Source: Streptomyces sp. ISL-11
Lineage (GTDB): Bacteria; Actinomycetota; Actinomycetes; Streptomycetales; Streptomycetaceae
Assembly: GCF_018614525.1 (NCBI RefSeq)
Contig: NZ_JAGGOL010000072.1
Coordinates: forward strand, 601 to 64,600
Length of the DNA: 64,000 nt
Reading direction: 5' to 3'
The notes beneath the pieces are model-generated. The model saw nothing but the letters and a program-made list of their open reading frames with translations. It had not been told where the DNA came from and made no database searches. How positions within the stretch are numbered: position 1 is the stretch's first letter; each line of letters begins with the position of its first letter. A program made the translations under genes and the position numbers. This document shows, piece after piece, positions 44,200 to 51,960 of the stretch.

Positions 44200-44580
44200 T
44201 CACTCGCCGCTTCGGGTGGTGTTCTCCCGGTTGAGGTAGTTGTAGACGGTGAAGCGGCTGACGCCCAGGGCCGCGGCCACGGTCTCGACGCCGTGCCGCA
44301 CGGAGAAGGCGCCGCGCGCCTCCAGGGCCGCGACGACCGACTGCTTGGTCTTGCGGTCCAGTTCCGCCAGCGGCACCCCGTGCCGGCGCTCCAGGTCGGC
44401 CAGGATGTGGTCGAGCGAATCGGACAGGTGCGGCAGCCGCACGGCCACGGTCTCGCGGCCCTCCCACGACAACACCACGTCGTCGCCGCGCGCCTGCTCC
44501 GGCTCGATCATCTCGCCGCCCATCGCGTCCACGAGCGGCTTGACGGCGGCACGGAAGGCCCGCTCGGCGGCGCCGGTCAC
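44200..44580 (-). CDS. Small HTH regulator (YheO/DauR-like C-terminus)
   Basis: A 126-aa protein. The C-terminal half ends in a helix-turn-helix much like the HTH of YheO/DauR proteins: GVETVAAALGVSRFTVYNYL. The N-terminal half (DDVVLSWEGRETVAVRLPHL) is short and lacks the PAS domain of full DauR. It precedes the uraD operon on the same strand and overlaps the next upstream gene by four bases. It is a good candidate for regulating urate catabolism, but its operator is not known. Confidence 0.7.
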   Translation of the reverse strand: MTGAAERAFRAAVKPLVDAMGGEMIEPEQARGDDVVLSWEGRETVAVRLPHLSDSLDHILADLERRHGVPLAELDRKTKQSVVAALEARGAFSVRHGVETVAAALGVSRFTVYNYLNRENTTRSGE

Positions 44581-44831
44581 GACCCGTTCTCCGGCACGAC
44601 GTTGACCTGCAGGGAGACCCGCGTGGCACCTGCCCGCAGGGACTCGCGCAGCAGCTCGCCCACGGCCGCGAGCACGGCGTCGTCGGACCCCTCGGCGCTG
44701 GTGCCGAAAGGGCCGACGTCGACGGCGTCCAGCGCGGCACCCCGGACGACCTCACGGGCGGCCACCGCGTGCGGCGGCGGCTCGTCGAGGTCGAACGGCT
44801 CGGTCGTGAACTCCACCCTCAATCGCACCAT
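44577..44831 (-). CDS. Small alpha/beta protein of unknown function
   Basis: An 84-aa protein with a strand-helix-strand pattern: MVRLRVEFTTEPFDLDEPP, a central AREVVRGAALDAVDVG, and a closing TRVSLQVNVVPENG. The layout resembles ferredoxin-like small ligand-binding domains such as the MTH1187/YkoF type, but no family is recognised with confidence. Its stop overlaps the HTH start, so the two are translationally coupled and probably act together as a sensor and regulator pair. Confidence 0.6.
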   Translation of the reverse strand: MVRLRVEFTTEPFDLDEPPPHAVAAREVVRGAALDAVDVGPFGTSAEGSDDAVLAAVGELLRESLRAGATRVSLQVNVVPENGS

Positions 44832-44875
44832 GAACCCACGGTAGCGGCGCGCTCGACCTGGTTTTCCTCCGGCCG

Positions 44876-45208
44876 TCAGACCCCGGAGAACTCCGCATCC
44901 GGCGCGGGCGCGGTCACGTGGACGGCGTCCAGCAACCCCGGGAAGCGGGCATCGATGTCCGCGCGTCGCAGCGTGACCACCCTGGAGGTGCCCCGGATCT
45001 CGGTCGCCATCAGACCCGCTTCCCGCAGGACCTTGAAGTGGTGCGAGAGCGTGGACTTCGCGATCGGGTAGCTGAGCTGACCGCAGACGCGCGGACCGTC
45101 GGCGTGCAGGGTCCGCGCGATGTCACGGCGGATGGGGTCGCTCAGGGCGTGCAGCACCCTGTCCAGGGAGATGTCCTCGCGGTCAGGGTGAAACAGCGCG
45201 GCACGCAT
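44876..45208 (-). CDS. ArsR-family regulator
   Basis: A 110-aa winged-helix regulator: LDRVLHALSDPIRRDIARTL, then YPIAKSTLSHHFKVLREAGL as the recognition helix and RGTSRVVTLRRADIDARFPG as the wing. No Cys pair of a metal site is seen, so the signal is unknown. The gene is followed upstream by an inverted repeat that fits an operator, and a related site stands before the MFS gene at 46909, the likely regulated exporter. Confidence 0.82.
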   Translation of the reverse strand: MRAALFHPDREDISLDRVLHALSDPIRRDIARTLHADGPRVCGQLSYPIAKSTLSHHFKVLREAGLMATEIRGTSRVVTLRRADIDARFPGLLDAVHVTAPAPDAEFSGV

Positions 45209-45235
45209 GCTCGACCTCCTCTTGGCGGCGACCTA

Positions 45236-45257
45236 TAGTTCGATATTCTACGAACTA
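45236..45257. promoter_or_regulatory. Candidate ArsR operator
   Basis: TAGTTCG (45236-45242) and CGAACTA (45251-45257) are a perfect 7-bp inverted repeat with an eight-base spacer, 28 bases upstream of the ArsR start. Confidence 0.6.
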
Positions 45258-45396
45258 GAGCCATGGTATCGGATGCGGCCGGGCCCCTGCCGTCCCGGCG
45301 CCCTTCGGCCGTACGAGCGGACGGGGACGCCCGCGCTCACCTCACCCCTCGGCCTCCTAGGCCGTCCGGCGGATCTTCGGCTGCGGGCCGGCTTTG

Positions 45397-45525
45397 CCGC
45401 CTGGTCGCCTGCGGCGGGCGGGCCGTCTTAGCCGCCTGGTCGCCTGCGGCGGGCGGGCCGTCTTAGCCGCCTGGTCGCCTGCGGCGGGCGGGCCGTCTTA
45501 GCCGCCTGGTCGCCTGCGGCGGGCG
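45397..45525. repeat. 35-bp tandem repeat, about 3.7 copies
   Basis: A 35-bp unit beginning CCGCCTGGTCGCCTGCGGCG and ending GGGCCGTCTTAG repeats at 45397, 45432, 45467 and 45502; the last is partial. The copies are nearly identical. There is no spacer, so it is not a CRISPR. The rest of 45258-45396 has no supported gene. Confidence 0.85.
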
Positions 45526-45537
45526 CCCTGCGGGCGC

Positions 45538-45606
45538 GTCCTCAATCGCGGACGGGCTTGATTTCGCTGGGCTCAGCCACCTTCAGCCCGTCCGGCGATT
45601 GAGGAC
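45538..45606. terminator. Long intergenic hairpin, Streptomyces dispersed repeat
   Basis: The arms at 45538-45558 and 45585-45606 (GTCCTCAATCGC then GGACGGGCT, and its complement) match over about 21 bases with one bulge. The same structure recurs at 51825 and, interrupted, at 56301. It lies downstream of the minus-strand MFS gene and probably ends its transcript. Confidence 0.75.
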
Positions 45607-45676
45607 ACCGCCGCGCAGCGGTGGTGCGCACGACACGGCCCGCAGCCGCCCGCTCACGTGATCCGCCGGACACGGC

Positions 45677-46909
45677 CTATGCCTCCCCGGCCTCCTCAAC
45701 ACGGAAGGCACCGGCCCACGCGTAGATGCCGAGGGCCGCCACGTACGCCGCGACGGCGAGCGCGGCGACACCGAGGAAGCCGCCGGCCCCGGCGAGCAGC
45801 ACGCCGCCGGCCACACCGCCGACCGTCGCGCCGGCGTACATCGCGGCGTTGGCGAGGGAGGACACCGTGCCGCGGGCCGTCTCGGTCCGGGCCTGGAGGA
45901 TGCCCATCAGCACCGGGAAGACGAAGCCGGCGACCATCATGACGAGCGCGAGCGTCACCAGCGCCATGGTGAGGCCGGTCGAGAAGGGCACGACGCAGTA
46001 GAGGGCCATCAGCGCGAGGAGGGCCAGGAGCAGGGAGCGGCGCTGTCCCAGCCGGCGGACGAGGCGGCTGCCGAACAGCGAACCGATCGCGTTGCCGGCA
46101 CCGAGGGCCATCATGGCGAGGCCCACGGAGCCCACGTCGAGCCCGAAGTCCTCGCTGAACCAGGAGCCGAAGAAGGACATGGCACCGAAGTTGCCGGTCT
46201 GGAAGACGAGGTAGGCCAGGAGGTACAGCCTCAGCGTACGGTCGCGGAACAAGGTCGCGTACGCGCCGGACATACCGGTCCGCACGCTCGCCGGGCGCGC
46301 CGGTACCGACGGGAACGCCCTGGCCAGGACGGCCCAGAGGACGACGGACGCTCCGCCGATCGCCCAGAACGGCACGCGCCAGGAGGTGGTGGCCAGCCAG
46401 CCGCCCAGCGGGATGCCCGCGACCTGGGCGACGGCGAGGCCGGCCGTGGCCGCCCCCATGGTCCGTACGATCCGGTCCGGCTTCACCAGCGCGGGGATCG
46501 AGGCCCAGATCTGCGGGGAGACGAAGGCGGCGCTCACCCCGGCGAGGAACCGGAAGAGGATCATCGTCCAGAAGCCCTGCGCGAAGCCGCACAGGGCGGT
46601 CGTCACGGTGAAACCGACGAGGCCCGACAGCAGTACGCCCCGGCGGTCGCGCCGGTCCGACAACGGTCCCGCCACCAGGGCGAACAGCGCGTAGCCCAGG
46701 GCGTAGGCGCTGACCATCCAGCCGGAGATCCCCGAGGAGACGTGGAAGTCGCCGGAGAGGGTGGGCAACAGCGGTGCGACGACGAAGGTGTCGGTCCCGA
46801 TGACGAACATGGTGGCGAAGGACAACAGCGAGACGGACCTGGCCGACGGGGCGGGTGGGCCGGTTTCCGCACCGGTGGTCGCGGGCGGCGCGGAGGAGAG
46901 GGTCTTCAT
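45677..46909 (-). CDS. MFS transporter (DHA1-like)
   Basis: A 410-aa twelve-helix exporter-type MFS protein. The 2-3 loop reads GPLSDRRDRRGVLLSG and helix 4-5 LAVAQVAGIPLGGWLA. ATG 46909 is preferred; the open frame upstream carries no homology. The upstream space has a site resembling the ArsR operator, so the neighbouring regulator may control it. The substrate is unknown; drug or sugar efflux is typical for the group. Confidence 0.82.
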   Translation of the reverse strand: MKTLSSAPPATTGAETGPPAPSARSVSLLSFATMFVIGTDTFVVAPLLPTLSGDFHVSSGISGWMVSAYALGYALFALVAGPLSDRRDRRGVLLSGLVGFTVTTALCGFAQGFWTMILFRFLAGVSAAFVSPQIWASIPALVKPDRIVRTMGAATAGLAVAQVAGIPLGGWLATTSWRVPFWAIGGASVVLWAVLARAFPSVPARPASVRTGMSGAYATLFRDRTLRLYLLAYLVFQTGNFGAMSFFGSWFSEDFGLDVGSVGLAMMALGAGNAIGSLFGSRLVRRLGQRRSLLLALLALMALYCVVPFSTGLTMALVTLALVMMVAGFVFPVLMGILQARTETARGTVSSLANAAMYAGATVGGVAGGVLLAGAGGFLGVAALAVAAYVAALGIYAWAGAFRVEEAGEA

Positions 46910-46965
46910 GGAGTGATCACCGTCCAGTAGGGGTGGCCGCGTCGGCCGGGGGGCAAGCTCATTTA

Positions 46966-46988
46966 TTCGTAGTTCATCGAACATCGAA
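46966..46988. promoter_or_regulatory. ArsR-operator-like site before the MFS gene
   Basis: TTCGTAGTTCATCGAAC followed by ATCGAA shares TAGTTC and CGAAC with the repeat at 45236 and lies 57 bases upstream of the MFS start. It is less symmetrical than the ArsR-gene site. Confidence 0.4.
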
Positions 46989-47110
46989 CCAGACTGTAGC
47001 GCAACCGCGTCGGCGCGCGGCACGGGAAGCCCCCGGGCCGGGGCGACCGGACCGCACCCCTTGACACGCCTCCGAGCCGCCCGGCACGCTTCCGTCACGC
47101 AGAAAATAAA

Positions 47111-47125
47111 TTCCACATTACGGAA
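47111..47125. promoter_or_regulatory. TTYC-N7-GRAA site overlapping the hyi ribosome site
   Basis: TTCCACATTACGGAA is the most symmetrical of the three copies and ends 11 bases before the hyi start; its GGAA is part of the likely Shine-Dalgarno GGAAGG. The TTACGGAAGG stretch is shared with the site before allR. Confidence 0.55.
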
Positions 47126-47136
47126 GGCGACTTCTC

Positions 47137-47991
47137 GTGGGTCTTCTCGATCCGCTCGGGCGGTCCGACCGCCGCTTCGACGTGAACCTCTCGATGCTCT
47201 TCACCGAACTGCCGCTCCTGGAGCGGCCCGCGGCCGCCGCGGCCGCGGGCTTCACGGCCGTCGAGCTGTGGTGGCCCTGGCCCGACGACCCGGTCCCCGA
47301 GCCCTCCGAACTGCACGCCCTGCGGCGCGCGTTGACCGATGCCGGCACCCGGCTCGTCGGCCTGAACTTCTACGCCGGGCGGCTGCCGGGGCCGGACCGG
47401 GGCGCGCTCTCGGTCCCCGGCGCGGAGTCGGAGCGCTTCCGGGCCAACCTCGACGTGGCCGCCGACTTCGCGGCGTCGGTCGGCTGCACGGCGCTCAACG
47501 CCCTCTACGGCAACCGGGTCGCGGGAGCCGACCCCGCCGCGCAGGACGCCCTGGCCCTGGAGAACCTGGTGCTGGCCGCGCGGGCCGCGGACCGGGTCGG
47601 CGCGATCCTGCTGATCGAGGCGCTCAACGCGACCGAGTCGCCGGACTGTCCCCTGGTCGGCGCCTCGCGGGCGGCCGCGCTCGTCCAGAAGGTCAACGCG
47701 GCCTCCGGGCTGGGCAACGCCCGGCTGTTGATGGACCTCTACCACCTGTCCATGGGTGGCGAGGACCTCCACGAGGCCATCGACGACTACGTCCACCTCA
47801 CCGGCCACGTCCAGATCGCCGACAACCCGGGCCGCGGGGCACCGGGCACGGGCGCGCTCGACTTCGACGCCCTCCTGGGCCACTTGGGCAAGGCGGGCTA
47901 CGACGGCTGGGTGGGCCTGGAGTACAAGCCGCGGGGCGCGAGCGCGGACAGCTTCGGCTGGCTGGAGGCGATGTCCCGGCGGGCGGACTGA
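47137..47991 (+). CDS. hyi: Hydroxypyruvate isomerase-family protein
   Basis: A 284-aa TIM-barrel protein of the Hyi/xylose-isomerase-like group: FDVNLSMLFTELPLLERPAA, LVGLNFYAGRLPGPDRGALS, ILLIEALNATESPDCPLV and LLMDLYHLSMGGEDLHEAID with the metal ligands, then GHVQIADNPGRGAPGTG. Hyi interconverts hydroxypyruvate and tartronate semialdehyde. It is the first gene of hyi-glxR-gcl. GTG start with GGAAGG nine bases upstream. Confidence 0.88.
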   Translation: MGLLDPLGRSDRRFDVNLSMLFTELPLLERPAAAAAAGFTAVELWWPWPDDPVPEPSELHALRRALTDAGTRLVGLNFYAGRLPGPDRGALSVPGAESERFRANLDVAADFAASVGCTALNALYGNRVAGADPAAQDALALENLVLAARAADRVGAILLIEALNATESPDCPLVGASRAAALVQKVNAASGLGNARLLMDLYHLSMGGEDLHEAIDDYVHLTGHVQIADNPGRGAPGTGALDFDALLGHLGKAGYDGWVGLEYKPRGASADSFGWLEAMSRRAD

Positions 47992-48128
47992 CGCGGTCCG
48001 TCCCCACGCGGACCGTGGCATCCGCCCCCACGCGGACCGGCGGCGGTCCGGCCCGCCCACGTCGGCCCGTACGAGCCAGCCACCGGCACCCCCACACGTC
48101 CCGTCGACCCGACCGAAAGGACTCCCCC

Positions 48129-49028
48129 ATGCCCACCGCACCTCTCCGCGTCGCCTGGATAGGGCTCGGCATCATGGGATCGCCCATGGCCGAGCACCTG
48201 ATCAAGGCCGGGCACCCCGTCACGGGGTACACCCTCGAACCGCACAAGCTCGACCGTCTCGCCGCCGCCGGCGGCACCCCCGCCGGCGGTGTCGCCGAGG
48301 CCGTCCGGGGCGCCGAGGTGATCGTCACCATGCTGCCGGCCGACCCGCACGTCGAGGCCGTCGTCCTCGGCGAGGACGGGGTGCTCGCGCACGCCGAGCC
48401 CGGCGCGCTGCTGATCGACATGTCGAGCGTCTCGCCCCGCACGGCCGTCGCCCTCGCCGGGGCCGCGGCGGCCGGCGGCAAGGGCGTCCGCGTCCTCGAC
48501 GCGCCCGTCTCCGGCGGTGAGGCCGGTGCCGTCGAGGGCGTGCTGTCCATCATGGTGGGCGGCGACCGGGCGGACTTCGACGCCGCGAAGCCGCTCCTCG
48601 ACGCCCTCGGCACCACCGTCGTCCACTGCGGGCGGCACGGCGCCGGCCAGACCGTGAAGGCCGCCAACCAGCTGATCGTCGCCGTCAACCTCCAGGCGTG
48701 CGCGGAAGCGGTCGTCTTCCTGGAGAAGTCCGGCGTGGACCTGCCCGCCGCGCTCGACGTGCTCGGCGGCGGCCTGGCCGGCTCCGCCGTCCTCAGCCGG
48801 AAGCGGCAGAACTTCCTCACCCGCGACTACCCGCCCGGTTTCCGCGTCGACCTGCACCACAAGGACATGGGCATCGTCACCGAGGCCGCCCGCGCCGTGG
48901 GCGCGGCGATCCCCGTCGGCGGGGTCGTCGCCGGCCTGGTGGCCGCGCTCCGCGCGCAGGGCGACGGCGGGCTGGACCACTCCGCGCTGCTGCGCGGCGT
49001 CGAGCGGCTGTCGGGGGCGGCGTCGTGA
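48129..49028 (+). CDS. glxR: 2-hydroxy-3-oxopropionate reductase
   Basis: A 299-aa beta-hydroxyacid dehydrogenase that reduces tartronate semialdehyde to glycerate. The Rossmann motif is WIGLGIMGSPMAEHL, the substrate motif is DAPVSGGEAGAVEG, and the catalytic Lys is in GQTVKAANQLIV. AAAGGA precedes the ATG. It lies 137 bases after hyi; the spacer has small repeats but no gene. Its stop overlaps the gcl start (GTGA). Confidence 0.93.
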   Translation: MPTAPLRVAWIGLGIMGSPMAEHLIKAGHPVTGYTLEPHKLDRLAAAGGTPAGGVAEAVRGAEVIVTMLPADPHVEAVVLGEDGVLAHAEPGALLIDMSSVSPRTAVALAGAAAAGGKGVRVLDAPVSGGEAGAVEGVLSIMVGGDRADFDAAKPLLDALGTTVVHCGRHGAGQTVKAANQLIVAVNLQACAEAVVFLEKSGVDLPAALDVLGGGLAGSAVLSRKRQNFLTRDYPPGFRVDLHHKDMGIVTEAARAVGAAIPVGGVVAGLVAALRAQGDGGLDHSALLRGVERLSGAAS

Positions 49029-50764
49029 GCGCGGCGCGGATCCCGGCCATGGAAGCGGCCGTGCACATCATGAGGGACGAAGGCGTCGACATCGCCTTCG
49101 GCTGCCCCGGCGCCGCGATCCTGCCGCTGTACAAGGCCATGGAGACCGTCGGCGGCATCGAGCACCTGATCGTCCGTCACGAGGAGGGCGCCACGCACAT
49201 GGCCGACGGGTGGGCCCGTACCAACGGCCGTGTCGGCGTCGCCCTCGCCACGTCCGGACCCGGCGCCACCAACCTCGTCACCGGGCTCTACACCGCCTTC
49301 GCCGACTCGATACCGATGCTGTGCGTCACCGGCCAGGCCGTCTCCACCAAGCTGCACCAGGAGGCGTTCCAGGCGGTCGACATCGTGGAGATCGCCCGCC
49401 CGGTCACCAAGTGGGCCGTGCGGATCAAGGAGGCGGCGCAGATCCCCTGGGCGTTCCGGGAGGCGTTCCGCGTGGCCCGGGAGGGCCGGCCGGGGCCGGT
49501 GCTCATCGACATCCCCGTCGACATCGCCCGGCGCGAGATCCGCTACGACCCGGCCCTCGACGCCCGGCTGCCCGTGACCCGCGTCGCACCGCACCCGCCG
49601 CGCGTCGAGGCCGCCCTGGACCTGCTGCTGGCCGCCGAGCGGCCGCTGGTCCTCGCCGGCGGCGGGGTGATCCTCGCCGAGGCGTCGGCCGAGCTGCGGG
49701 AGCTGGTGGAGTACCTGCGGGTGCCGTTCCAGGTCACCCTCATGGGCAAGGGTGCCATCGAGGACGACCACGAGCTCAACATGGGCACCACCGGTATCCA
49801 GACCTCGCAGCGCTACGCCAACGCCTCCTTCCTGGAGTCGGACTTCGTCCTCGCCGTCGGCGCCCGCTTCGGCGACCGGCACACGGGCGCCGACGTCGGC
49901 GTCTACCGCGGCGAGCGCACGTTCGTCCACGTCGACGTCGAACCGGCCCAGCTCGGCAAGGTCATCGAGCCGGACCTGGGCATCGTCTCCGACGCCCGGC
50001 TGTTCCTCGCCGCGCTGCTGGCCGCCGCCCGGGCCCGCCGGGCGGTCCCCGGCACCGGTCCCTGGGTCGAGCGCTGCCGCACCCTCAAGCGCACGCTCAC
50101 CCGCCGCGAGGACTTCGACACCGTCCCCGTGAAGGCACCCCGCGTCTACAAGGAGATCAACGAGATCTTCGGCCCGGACACGTACTTCGTCACCGCCATC
50201 GGCCTCTACCAGATCTGGGGCGGCCAGCACCAGAAGGCCCATCTGCCCCGCCGCTACCAGGTGTGCGGCCAGGCGGGCCCGCTCGGCTGGGAGGTGCCGG
50301 CAGCCATCGGCGTCAAGAAGGCACTGGAGGGCATGGGCCGCGGCGACACCGAGGTCGTCGGGATCGTCGGCGACTACGGCTTCCAGTACATGGTCGAGGA
50401 GCTGGCGGTCGCCGCGCAGTACGACATCCCGTACGTCCTGATCATGCTGAACAACGAATACCTCGGCCTCATCCGCCAGGCGTCGCTCGGCTACGGCATG
50501 AACTACCAGGTCGACATCCACTACGACGAGACCGGCACCGACCACGTCAAGCTGATGGAGGCGTACGGCTGCGCCGGCCGGCGGGTGGTGGACCCGGCGG
50601 ACATCCGGCCGGCCGTCGAGTGGGCCCGCAAGGAGGCGGTCTCGACCTCCCGGCCGGTCCTGGTCGAGATCCTCATCGAGCGCGAGGCCAACACGCCGCA
50701 CGGTCCGGACATCGACTCCGTGCGCGAGTTCGAGCCCGTACCCGGGGCGCACGGCACCCCCTGA
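49025..50764 (+). CDS. gcl: Glyoxylate carboligase
   Basis: A 579-aa ThDP enzyme joining two glyoxylates to tartronate semialdehyde and CO2. The ThDP motif is GDYGFQYMVEELAVAAQYDI with LNNEYLGLIRQ, and Gcl-like traits include PGAAILPLYKAM, VGARFGDRHTGAD and CGQAGPLGWEVPAAIG. Residue 53 (RHEEGATHMA) is Glu, the residue found in most ThDP enzymes, whereas E. coli Gcl has Val (RHVEGASHMA) and is known for lacking it. The operon context still argues strongly for Gcl. GTG start overlaps the glxR stop. Confidence 0.92.
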   Translation: MSAARIPAMEAAVHIMRDEGVDIAFGCPGAAILPLYKAMETVGGIEHLIVRHEEGATHMADGWARTNGRVGVALATSGPGATNLVTGLYTAFADSIPMLCVTGQAVSTKLHQEAFQAVDIVEIARPVTKWAVRIKEAAQIPWAFREAFRVAREGRPGPVLIDIPVDIARREIRYDPALDARLPVTRVAPHPPRVEAALDLLLAAERPLVLAGGGVILAEASAELRELVEYLRVPFQVTLMGKGAIEDDHELNMGTTGIQTSQRYANASFLESDFVLAVGARFGDRHTGADVGVYRGERTFVHVDVEPAQLGKVIEPDLGIVSDARLFLAALLAAARARRAVPGTGPWVERCRTLKRTLTRREDFDTVPVKAPRVYKEINEIFGPDTYFVTAIGLYQIWGGQHQKAHLPRRYQVCGQAGPLGWEVPAAIGVKKALEGMGRGDTEVVGIVGDYGFQYMVEELAVAAQYDIPYVLIMLNNEYLGLIRQASLGYGMNYQVDIHYDETGTDHVKLMEAYGCAGRRVVDPADIRPAVEWARKEAVSTSRPVLVEILIEREANTPHGPDIDSVREFEPVPGAHGTP

Positions 50765-50773
50765 ACCCCGGGC

Positions 50774-50819
50774 GGCGGTGGCGCCGACATCTGTCGTGTC
50801 GCGCCCAGGTGCCACCGCC
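50774..50819 (+). terminator. Hairpin terminator after gcl
   Basis: GGCGGTGGCGCC (50774-50785) pairs with GGTGCCACCGCC (50808-50819), twelve base pairs with one G-U, starting 10 bases after the gcl stop. No U-run follows, as is usual in Streptomyces. Confidence 0.65.
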
Positions 50820-50948
50820 GTCCGGACCGCCCCTCCGGGCACCCGGGGGGCGCGTCCGCCGCCTTCGCCATTCACTCCCCCAGCGCGCCCGCATCGTGGA
50901 CGATGGGCCCGTACCCCAACACCTACGGACCCGTTGCTGGAGCCGAAG

Positions 50949-51638
50949 ATGGCCAAGAGCGTGCCGGTTCACTGCCCGACGTGCCGCCGGGAGCACTCCT
51001 TCACCCCGCCCACCTTCCCCTGCGCGTGCGGGACCCCGCTGACCCTGCCCGTGCTGCCCGACGCCACCCCGGAGTTGCTGGCCCATCGCACGTGGAGCGA
51101 TTCGTGGGTCGCGGTGCGCTGCCCGTCGTGCGACCGGCAGGACCAGTGGCCCCGGCCGGAGTTCGGCTGCGCGTGCGGCACCGTCGTGCGGCTGCCCGTC
51201 CAGCCGGTGCCCGGGGTCGCGGACACCGACGGCGACGCGGCACCCGCCCTGCTGCGCCCGGACTTCCGCCCGCTCGCCATCCGGACCGCCGACGACGCGG
51301 TCGTGGCGGCGGAACGCTATCTGGACTGGCTGGGCTTCACGGGCGTCACCCGCCCCGGTGACGCCGCCGAGGCCGGCGTCGACCTGCGCGGTGTCGGCCT
51401 GGTCTCCCGGATCGACCCGACGACCCTGCCCACGTCCCTGCGCGCCGTCGAGTGCCTGTGGCTGCACGGGCTGGTCGACTCCGCGACCGGTGTCTTCTTC
51501 TCCCTCGCCGGTTACGAGCGCGAGGCCCGCTCCCGGGCCGACGAGCTGCGGCTGCCGCTGTTCGTGATGGATCTGACCGGCACCCCGCAGCCGCTGAACG
51601 GCCCCGCCGACCAGCTGGTCGAACGCGGTCCGGCGTAA
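50949..51638 (+). CDS. Twin zinc-ribbon protein with Mrr-like C-terminal domain
   Basis: A 229-aa protein. Two treble-clef-like ribbons are clear: CPTC then CAC (9-28) and CPSC then CAC (58-76). The C-terminal 110 residues resemble a restriction-endonuclease (Mrr-type) fold: AAERYLDWLGFTGVTRPGDA, AGVDLRGVGLVSRIDP, LRAVECLWLHGLVDSATGVF and SLAGYEREARSRADELRLPL. GVDL could hold the metal-binding Asp, but the usual QxK or ExK is not obvious. Function unknown; nucleic-acid binding is likely from the ribbons. Confidence 0.6.
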   Translation: MAKSVPVHCPTCRREHSFTPPTFPCACGTPLTLPVLPDATPELLAHRTWSDSWVAVRCPSCDRQDQWPRPEFGCACGTVVRLPVQPVPGVADTDGDAAPALLRPDFRPLAIRTADDAVVAAERYLDWLGFTGVTRPGDAAEAGVDLRGVGLVSRIDPTTLPTSLRAVECLWLHGLVDSATGVFFSLAGYEREARSRADELRLPLFVMDLTGTPQPLNGPADQLVERGPA

Positions 51639-51723
51639 CCGGCCGCACCGCCAACCTCAAGTTATCCTCTGAACTCCCGCATCACCATGGTTTGTTGACC
51701 CTCCACGGGCGGAGACTCGACAC

Positions 51724-51756
51724 GGGCCCGCGACACGGACGGGGGATCGCGGGCCC
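51724..51756 (+). terminator. GC-rich hairpin after the zinc-ribbon gene
   Basis: GGGCCCGCG (51724-51732) and CGCGGGCCC (51748-51756) form a perfect nine-base stem, 85 bases after the stop. Confidence 0.55.
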
Positions 51757-51824
51757 CACCATTTCGCGTGCGCGGCCGGGTGGTCTGCGGGCCGCGTCGT
51801 GCCCTACCACCGCTGCGCGGCGGT

Positions 51825-51895
51825 GTCCTCAAACGCCGGACGGGCTTGATTTCGGCTGGGGTCAGCGGATTCCAGCCCGTCCGGCGTTCGAGGAC
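51825..51895. repeat. Dispersed Streptomyces hairpin repeat, second copy
   Basis: Arms at 51825-51846 and 51874-51895 (beginning GTCCTCAAACGCCGGACGGG) match over 22 bases with one mismatch; the loop begins TTGATTTCG as at 45559. It lies between the convergent zinc-ribbon and acyl-CoA synthetase genes and can act as a bidirectional terminator. Confidence 0.8.
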
Positions 51896-51960
51896 GCGTC
51901 CGCGGGGCGCCCGCCGCCGCCGGCGGCAAAGACGGCCCGCAGCCGAGGACCGGGCACCGG

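Noticed and set aside
45397-45525. CRISPR array
   Set aside because: The 35-bp copies are directly contiguous with no spacers and no cas genes nearby.
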